From VRUE01 sp963780815 (GTDB lineage Bacteria > Actinomycetota > Thermoleophilia > Solirubrobacterales > 70-9), in assembly GCA_963780815.1 (NCBI GenBank), contig CAWADG010000010.1, positions 62,001 through 126,000 on the forward strand: a stretch of 64,000 nucleotides of DNA. The letters run 5' to 3'. A program made the translations under genes and the position numbers. Under the pieces are notes generated by a model. That model worked only from the letters and a program-made list of their open reading frames with translations. It did not search any database and was not told where the DNA came from. Numbering within the stretch: position 1 is the stretch's first letter; each line of letters opens with the position of its first letter. Positions 58,674 through 64,000 of this stretch are shown one piece after another.

Positions 58674-60176
58674 TTGAACGACCCGGCCAGCCAGGCCCGC
58701 CGTAGCGTCGAGGCCGCCAAAGGGGCGGTCGTCTCCGCTTGGCTCAAGGCACGCGATGCCGACAAGGACCCGTCCTCGCAAGCTGACGCCGCCGAGAAGG
58801 TGAGCAGCGAGAAGGAGAGCGCCGACGAGGAGAAGTCGCTGCTCGACCGGTACATGCCGACGCCGCAGGCGGCCGCCGTCGCGGTGATGGCGCTGCTCGC
58901 GGCCGGGGTGATCATCGGCGCGGTGACCGACCCGTTGGCGCAGAGCGCGGGCCGGTCGACGGTCCTGGTCAGCGCCCCGAGCCCGCAGCAGGAAGAGGAA
59001 GACGCCGAACCGAAACCGACAGCAGAGATTTCGGAAGAAGAAGCGCCGGTAGCCGAAACGGCACCCGCACCGGTGCCCGTCACGGCGCCCGAAGAAATCA
59101 TCGAAGAAGCCGGCAATGAGGCCCCGCCGCCAAAAGAATCGCCGAAATTCGAATTGCCGGAAGCGACCCTGCCCCCGGTGACCCATCTGTACATGATCGT
59201 GCTCGGCGAAGGCAGCTACGAAGCCGCCTTCGGCAAGGGCTCGACCGCCCCCTACCTCGCCGAGACGCTCGCCGGGAGAGGCGAGGTCCTCGAGAATTAC
59301 TACGCGGTCACGCAAGGAGTCCTGGCCAACGAAATCGCGCTGCTGAGCGGCCAGGGCCCGACGCCGCAAACAGCGGCCGGGTGTCCGGAATACGCCGACA
59401 TATCCCCCGGGACCGTGGATCCCGCGACGGTTGGCTCGACGGAACAGGTTGAAGGCGCGGGCTGTGTCTATCCGGCGACGACCTCGACTCTGCTCGGCCA
59501 GCTGAAGGCCGCGGGGCAGAGCTGGAAGGCCTATGTCGAAAGCTCGCCGGCGGCCACACAACTCCCATGCGGCCCGGGTCCCAACTCGCTCGCCGACTTC
59601 CACTCCCTCCTCGACAACGGCGAATGCGTCGAATCGACGGTCGGCCTCGACCAGCTCACTACGGATCTGAAGAAGACCTCGACGGAAATCCCAGCCCTCT
59701 CCTACATTCTCCCCAACGCCTGTCACAACGGCTCCGAAGCTCCCTGCGCACCGGGCCAGCCGGCGGGGCTCGCCGGTGCGGAAGCCTTTCTGCGCTCGGT
59801 CGTTCCGGAGATTGAAGAATCCGACGCTTATAAGGCCGGGGGGATGATCGCGATCACGTTCGCGCAAGCGCCCCCGGCCGGCCCGGCGCCAGATTTCAGC
59901 AGCTGCTGCGCGACGCCGGAATATCCGAACCTACCGCCCGCGGCGGCCGCGCAGCCCGACTCCCGGGGCGTGAAGCCGTCCGGCGGGGGTGGGCGCGTCG
60001 GGATGCTCCTGCTCTCCCCATATGTCCTCGCCGGCAGCGTCGCCGAAGGCTATTTCAACCACTTCTCGTTCCTGCGCAGCGTCGAGGAACTCTTCGGGCT
60101 GACTCCGCTCGGTTACGCGGCCGAACCGGTCGTCCAGTCATTCGACGAGACGGTCTACAACAACACCGAATCCTGA
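58674..60176 (+). CDS. Membrane-anchored phosphoesterase-family protein
   Basis: About 500 residues. A cytosolic N-terminus of about 65 residues rich in Glu, Asp and Lys is followed by one TM helix (A-A-A-V-A-V-M-A-L-L-A-A-G-V-I-I-G-A), an acidic/proline linker, then a catalytic-type domain of the PF04185 kind (L-Y-M-I-V-L-G-E-G-S-Y-E-A-A-F-G and G-V-L-A-N-E-I-A-L-L-S-G-Q-G). The family includes acid phosphatases and phospholipase C; the usual nucleophile residues could not be confirmed. TTG 58674 sits eight bases after GGAGG; the GTG at 58665 overlaps that site. It lies next to the phosphate uptake genes. Confidence 0.75.
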   Translation: MNDPASQARRSVEAAKGAVVSAWLKARDADKDPSSQADAAEKVSSEKESADEEKSLLDRYMPTPQAAAVAVMALLAAGVIIGAVTDPLAQSAGRSTVLVSAPSPQQEEEDAEPKPTAEISEEEAPVAETAPAPVPVTAPEEIIEEAGNEAPPPKESPKFELPEATLPPVTHLYMIVLGEGSYEAAFGKGSTAPYLAETLAGRGEVLENYYAVTQGVLANEIALLSGQGPTPQTAAGCPEYADISPGTVDPATVGSTEQVEGAGCVYPATTSTLLGQLKAAGQSWKAYVESSPAATQLPCGPGPNSLADFHSLLDNGECVESTVGLDQLTTDLKKTSTEIPALSYILPNACHNGSEAPCAPGQPAGLAGAEAFLRSVVPEIEESDAYKAGGMIAITFAQAPPAGPAPDFSSCCATPEYPNLPPAAAAQPDSRGVKPSGGGGRVGMLLLSPYVLAGSVAEGYFNHFSFLRSVEELFGLTPLGYAAEPVVQSFDETVYNNTES

Positions 60177-60206
60177 GCTCGATGCGAATGCTGCCCAGGG
60201 GCGACC

Positions 60207-61640
60207 TCAGGTCCTGAGTCGCTTCGCCTTCCGCCGCGCCCTCTGGATGCAGCGCCGGCGCGCCGGCTTCTTCTTGAGCTTCCGGCACTTCTTCAGCGCC
60301 CGTTTCAGCGAGAAGCTCGGTTTGGAGCTCGTGGCGGGTGTCCCCGTCAGCGTTCCTGGCGCCCGTGGCCCGGCGAGCGGGTCGAAGATCCGCAGCGTGA
60401 ACGAGCCCTCCTGCTCGGGGAAGCTGCCGTCGACCGCGATCAGGTAGCGGACGCCGGCGCTTGCCGAGAGGTCGATGCTGTTCCCGCCGGCGGGGCCGCA
60501 TCCGCCTTCTCCGGCGGCGACCTTCTGAAGCGAGTCGAGCAGCGAGCCGGTGTAGACGGAGAGCAGGCTGCTGAACCCGGTGCCGCAGGTGCTTATCCGG
60601 ACCATCCTCGCCTCCGCCGGGGTCCACGAGTACCAGACCGACGCGGAGGGTATGCCGTCGCCGAACCGCGAGTGGTCCGGCTCCTGCGACTCGGCGCCGG
60701 CGTCGACGTTGCTCCCTTCAACCGAGATCGGCAGTCCGGGGCCGATCGGTGTCGCGTCGGCGAAATCGTCGTTCGCCGGCCGCGCAAACGGGTGAATTTC
60801 GAGCGTGAAGTGACCCTCTTCCTCGGCGCCGCCGCCGCTGACCGCGATCCGGTACGTGACTCCCGGTTCGGGGTCGAACCGCAATGAGCAGTAGGGGAAG
60901 CTGGTCAGCGCGACGCTGGGAGTCACCCGCGTCAGGCCGTTGACGGCGGTGCCGGTGTAGACGCCGAGCCGGGTGGCGAAATCGGCCTCACAGTCCCTGA
61001 CCCTGACCTCGCCGGCGGTTTCGGCCGTCCAGCGGTACCAGACCGAGTCACGGGAGGGAAAATTGCTTTCGTCGTCGCTGCCGTGGTGCGGCTCGCCGGT
61101 CTCGACGGTCGAGAAGACGGTCGAGCCCCCGACCGAAATCGGCAGCCCGGGCCCGATCGCGGGAGCGGTCGCGAAGTCGTCGTTGGCCGGCGGAGTCTCC
61201 TCGAGCATCGTCAGGGTGAAATCGCCTTCGCCCCCGAAGTAGGTGTCGAATTTGATCCTGTAGGTGGTCCCTTCGACAGCTTGGAAGCTGGCCTTGCAGC
61301 CGCTGAAACTCGATGCGACTTCGACCACTGTCGGGATCGAGGCGCCGGTGTAAACGAAGACGCCGGCGTTTCCCGGCCCGCTGACGACGTGGTAGTCGCA
61401 GGTTTCGACCCGGACCGGGATGTTGGCGGGCGCCGTCCACTTGAACCAGACCGTGTGGCCTTCTTCGGGAGCGCCCTCTCCTGTCTCGACGGTCGCGCCG
61501 ACGGTCGTCCCCGGAACCGAGACCGGCAGCGTTGGGCCGACTTCCTGCGCGTTGGCAAAGTTGTCGTTGGCGGGGGCCGCGAGCGCGCTCGCGGGGAGAA
61601 GCAGGCCCAGGGCGAGGGCGGCGGACGCGGCGGCGATCAG
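60207..61640 (-). CDS. Secreted protein with three repeated domains and a basic tail
   Basis: About 478 residues if begun at CTG 61640 or a few more if at an ATC codon (61664). A clear signal peptide (A-S-A-A-L-A-L-G-L-L-L-P-A-S-A-L-A-A) leads into three related domains of about 120 residues, each starting P-A-N-D-(N/D)-F-A and containing W-(F/Y)-x-W-T and a Cys. They resemble PPC-like or carbohydrate-type beta modules. The C-terminal tail A-L-K-K-C-R-K-L-K-K-K-P-A-R-R-R-C is typical of Solirubrobacterales exports. No ATG, GTG or TTG exists before the signal peptide; the first GTG, 61328, would cut off the signal and part of domain 1. Confidence 0.75.
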   Translation of the reverse strand: MIAAASAALALGLLLPASALAAPANDNFANAQEVGPTLPVSVPGTTVGATVETGEGAPEEGHTVWFKWTAPANIPVRVETCDYHVVSGPGNAGVFVYTGASIPTVVEVASSFSGCKASFQAVEGTTYRIKFDTYFGGEGDFTLTMLEETPPANDDFATAPAIGPGLPISVGGSTVFSTVETGEPHHGSDDESNFPSRDSVWYRWTAETAGEVRVRDCEADFATRLGVYTGTAVNGLTRVTPSVALTSFPYCSLRFDPEPGVTYRIAVSGGGAEEEGHFTLEIHPFARPANDDFADATPIGPGLPISVEGSNVDAGAESQEPDHSRFGDGIPSASVWYSWTPAEARMVRISTCGTGFSSLLSVYTGSLLDSLQKVAAGEGGCGPAGGNSIDLSASAGVRYLIAVDGSFPEQEGSFTLRIFDPLAGPRAPGTLTGTPATSSKPSFSLKRALKKCRKLKKKPARRRCIQRARRKAKRLRT

Positions 61641-61712
61641 TGTGGGGAATCCCTTCGAAGCGATGACCGAGGATACGGTCGCGGGCTGGGCGACGTTCGA
61701 TTGCCCTGAAGT

Positions 61713-63851
61713 TCAGTGGGCCTGGATCGAGGTCGTCCCTGTCTCGCTGATCCCGAATCGTTCGTAGACGCGGCGCAGCGGCGCTGGCGCCCACCAGTTC
61801 CACTTTCCGAGCAGCTCCATCAGCGAAGGGACCAGGAGGGCGCGGATGATGCTGGCATCGATCAGGACGGCGAGCGCGGTGCCGACGCCGTTCTGCTTGA
61901 TGAAGATGATCTCCGAGGTCGCGAAGGCGCCGATCGCGACCGCGAACAGGAGCGCGGCGGCGGTGACGATCCGACCCGTCCGCTCGAGGCCGATCGCGAC
62001 CGCCTCGGAGTCGGAGGCGCCGTTATCGCGGGCCTCCTTGATCCGCGAGAGCAGGAACACCGCATAGTCGGTCGAGAGCCCGAAGGCGACCGCGAACAGG
62101 AGGATCGGCATCGATTGCTCGATCGCCCCCGTGCTCGAGTAGCCGAGCAGGCCTTCGAACCGGCCGTCCTGGAAGATCAGGACCAGCAGCCCGAAGACGG
62201 CGCTGAGGTTGAGCACGTTCATGATCAGCGACTTGATTGGAAGGATCACCGACCCGGTCATCAAGAAGAGGATCACGAAGGTCGCGAGGACGATGATCCC
62301 GAAGGCAATCGGGAGATGGCGGGCGAGGCTCGACTGGAAGTCGACGAAGTCCGCCGTCGCGCCGCCGACGAGCACGGTCGCGCCGGGGGGCGCGGCGATC
62401 TCGCGAATGCGCTTCACCGTCGCCTTGCTCGGCCCGGAGTTGAACGGGTTCCTCGAGATCGCGCGGATCACGGTCACGCCTTCGCGCAGCTGCTGGGGCG
62501 GATACACCGCGGCGACGCCCTCGGTGTGACGAATCCGCGCCGCCAGCGGCGCCGTGGCCCGCGCCGGGATCCCCTTGACGGAGATCCAGATCGGGGTCTC
62601 GCGGTAGGGCGGGAATTCGGCGCTGACCGTGTCATAGGCCTGGCGCGCGCCGGCGCTCTTCGGCAGCACCGTCGGGTCGACGGTGTTGAACTTGATCCCG
62701 AAGAACGGCAGCCCGAGCAGGATCAGGAATGCGGCGCTTGCGGTCGCGATCGGGATCGGACGTCGCATGACGAGCCGCGAGAGGCGGTACCAGAACCCCT
62801 GGGCTTCGGGGCGGGCGTCGGCCTCGGCGCGCCGCTGCAGGAATCGCGGCGCGAGGCTGTTGACCCGGGTTCCGAGCAGGGTCAGCACCGCCGGCAGCAC
62901 CGTCAGCGAGATCGACGCCGCGAGCAGCACGACCAGCGACCCGCCGAGGCCCATCGAGTAGAGGAAGCGCTGGGGGAAGACGAGCAGCGAGGCGAGCGCC
63001 ACCGCGACCGTCAGCGAGGAGAAGAACACCGTCCTCCCGGCGGTGGACATCACCCGGCGCATCGCCGCCAGGCCCGGCCCGTCCTTGGCGATCTCCTCGC
63101 GATAGCGGGAGACGATGAACAGGCTGTAGTCGATCGAGAGCCCGAGCCCCAACCCGGTGGTGAGGTTGAGGGCGAAGATCGAGATCGACCCGATATCGCT
63201 GGCGATCCTGAGGACAAGGAAGGCGCCGACGATCGCGAGCCCGCCGATCATCACCGGCAGCAGCGCCGCGACGAGGCTGCGGAAGAAGACGAACGAGAGC
63301 AGGAAGAGAAGCGGGAAGGCCAGCATCTCGGCCCTCTTCAGGTCCTTCTCGACCTGCTTGTTGACCTGCTCCTGGGCGACGGCGGCGCCGCCGACGACAA
63401 CGTCGGGCCTGCCTTCGAGCGCTTCGGCGACGTCAGCGCCGCTTTCCTGCCATTCCTTGTCCCCGGTCGGGCTCAGCGCGACCGAGAGGTAGGTGGAGCG
63501 GCGATCCTTGGAGACGAAGTCGGTGGAACCCGTCGTGTAGTAGCTGGAGATCGACTGGACGTCACCGCGGCTGCCGATTTCGCGTTCGAGCTTCGCGACC
63601 CTGACCCGGGTCGCCGGGCTTCGGAACGGGGCGTCCTTCAGCACGACGATCACGCCGGGGACGCGCAGTCCCGCGTCCTCGAGCTGATTCTTCGCCTGCA
63701 CCGACTCGGTCGCGGGGTCGTCGGCCCCGTAGGGGTCGAGCCGGCTGGCGACCGAGCCGCCGAGGGCGCCGGCGACGAGGAAGAACCCGATCGCGATCAG
63801 CCCGATCCGGCGGGCGCGGCGGTCGGCGAGGCGGGCGAGTGCGTCGAACAT
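61713..63851 (-). CDS. MMPL family transporter (RND-type lipid exporter)
   Basis: 712 residues with the two-halves RND arrangement: TM1, a large external domain, TM2-6, a second external domain, TM7-12. The key acidic residues lie in G-L-S-I-D-Y-S-L-F (half 1) and G-L-S-T-D-Y-A-V-F (half 2). Such proteins export lipids, siderophores or hopanoids. ATG 63851 overlaps the stop of the gene upstream (TGATG), so it is in one unit with the regulator fragment. Its stop codon is in the same frame as the following secreted-protein gene, 72 bases before the CTG start. Confidence 0.92.
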   Translation of the reverse strand: MFDALARLADRRARRIGLIAIGFFLVAGALGGSVASRLDPYGADDPATESVQAKNQLEDAGLRVPGVIVVLKDAPFRSPATRVRVAKLEREIGSRGDVQSISSYYTTGSTDFVSKDRRSTYLSVALSPTGDKEWQESGADVAEALEGRPDVVVGGAAVAQEQVNKQVEKDLKRAEMLAFPLLFLLSFVFFRSLVAALLPVMIGGLAIVGAFLVLRIASDIGSISIFALNLTTGLGLGLSIDYSLFIVSRYREEIAKDGPGLAAMRRVMSTAGRTVFFSSLTVAVALASLLVFPQRFLYSMGLGGSLVVLLAASISLTVLPAVLTLLGTRVNSLAPRFLQRRAEADARPEAQGFWYRLSRLVMRRPIPIATASAAFLILLGLPFFGIKFNTVDPTVLPKSAGARQAYDTVSAEFPPYRETPIWISVKGIPARATAPLAARIRHTEGVAAVYPPQQLREGVTVIRAISRNPFNSGPSKATVKRIREIAAPPGATVLVGGATADFVDFQSSLARHLPIAFGIIVLATFVILFLMTGSVILPIKSLIMNVLNLSAVFGLLVLIFQDGRFEGLLGYSSTGAIEQSMPILLFAVAFGLSTDYAVFLLSRIKEARDNGASDSEAVAIGLERTGRIVTAAALLFAVAIGAFATSEIIFIKQNGVGTALAVLIDASIIRALLVPSLMELLGKWNWWAPAPLRRVYERFGISETGTTSIQAH

Positions 63852-64000
63852 CAGGTGCTCCCTTCTTTCTGCGCCGGGGCGAGCAGGTCGGTCTCCATCC
63901 GCCCGCACCAGTCGGCGAACCAGCGGTTGTACTCGATGCCTCCTCTGAGGACCATCAAGGCGAACTCGTCGCTCTTCTCGATCACCTCGGGCTCGATCGC
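63851..64000 (-). CDS. C-terminal end of a small protein, PadR-like regulator possible
   Basis: Fifty codons from the right window edge ending at TGA 63851-63853: P-E-V-I-E-K-S-D-E-F-A-L-M-V-L-R-G-G-I-E-Y and later W-F-A-D-W-C-G-R-M-E. The pattern of a helical segment with Y-x-R-W-x-x-D-W is like the C-terminal helices of PadR-type regulators, which often control MMPL genes. The N-terminal DNA-binding part lies outside the window, so this is a guess from context. Confidence 0.45.
   Translation of the reverse strand, partial: AIEPEVIEKSDEFALMVLRGGIEYNRWFADWCGRMETDLLAPAQKEGST

Overview
The window is a high-GC, gene-dense piece of an actinobacterial chromosome. The best fit is class Thermoleophilia, order Solirubrobacterales. 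I base that on two exported proteins: one at 19036-19611 has the leader and the repeated K-N-A-V-T-x-A-K-I-K-N segment that I associate with this order, and one at 60207-61640 ends in a Cys/Lys/Arg-rich tail of the kind these organisms put on secreted proteins. An F420-type reductase (3532-3990), a perfect Gram-positive SOS box (10182-10195) and a long SRP RNA with an Alu domain (43328-43599) agree with a Gram-positive actinobacterium. The placement is inference; no rRNA is present.

Layout. 1-3.5 kb: end of pgsA, folE2, a principal-type sigma factor and a SIMPL protein. 3.5-11.2 kb: F420 reductase, tRNA-Tyr, SDR and MerR, a two-domain dCTP deaminase, an MFS/MerR pair, ytoQ, a SnoaL-like gene and an SOS-controlled radical SAM gene. 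11.2-15.5 kb: membrane proteins, including a variant ClC channel. 16.0-21.2 kb: a lower-GC accessory segment (P450/TetR pair, gene fragments, an exported protein, four small membrane or cytosolic genes) bounded by an inverted pair of near-identical intergenic sequences. 21.3-29.2 kb: DNA ligase joined to a complete oligopeptide-type ABC importer and an MFS exporter. 29.2-38.6 kb: a structured leader, an HD-GYP gene broken in three places, then metabolic genes (ADH, GST, pterin dehydratase, ArfB, arginase-like, VOC, glutamate decarboxylase, MurL) and tRNA-Val. 38.7-43.3 kb: cation/proton antiporter and a PepSY / histidine kinase / response regulator / lipoprotein module with matching operator repeats. 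43.3-51.5 kb: SRP RNA, ABC-2 exporter, acetolactate decarboxylase, GT39-like membrane glycosyltransferase carrying a palindromic insertion, then dnaX-ybaB-recR. 51.5-64 kb: degenerate GGDEF protein, MerR/B12-fold regulator, divergent pstS / pstCAB, a zinc-ribbon pair, a phosphoesterase, a three-repeat secreted protein, an MMPL transporter and the end of a regulator.

Points that stand out: (1) dnaX cannot encode tau in one frame; a G7 run directly followed by TGA, inside a 13-bp perfect inverted repeat, would give tau after a -1 shift and gamma without it. (2) A structured leader of about 65-70 bp occurs three times, each copy ending at the start codon of an unrelated gene (folE2, a merR, recR), and two copies begin at the stop codon of the gene before. 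(3) A 91-bp nested palindrome sits in frame inside the GT39-like gene. (4) The inverted pair at about 16.0 and 21.2 kb frames the accessory segment.

Genes are packed tightly. Same-strand genes commonly overlap by ATGA or TGATG, and convergent pairs overlap at 345-379, 7093-7124, 32080-32090 and 37234-37237. Many starts are GTG or TTG. Starts were chosen by ribosome-binding-site spacing and family length, and are the least certain part of most entries.
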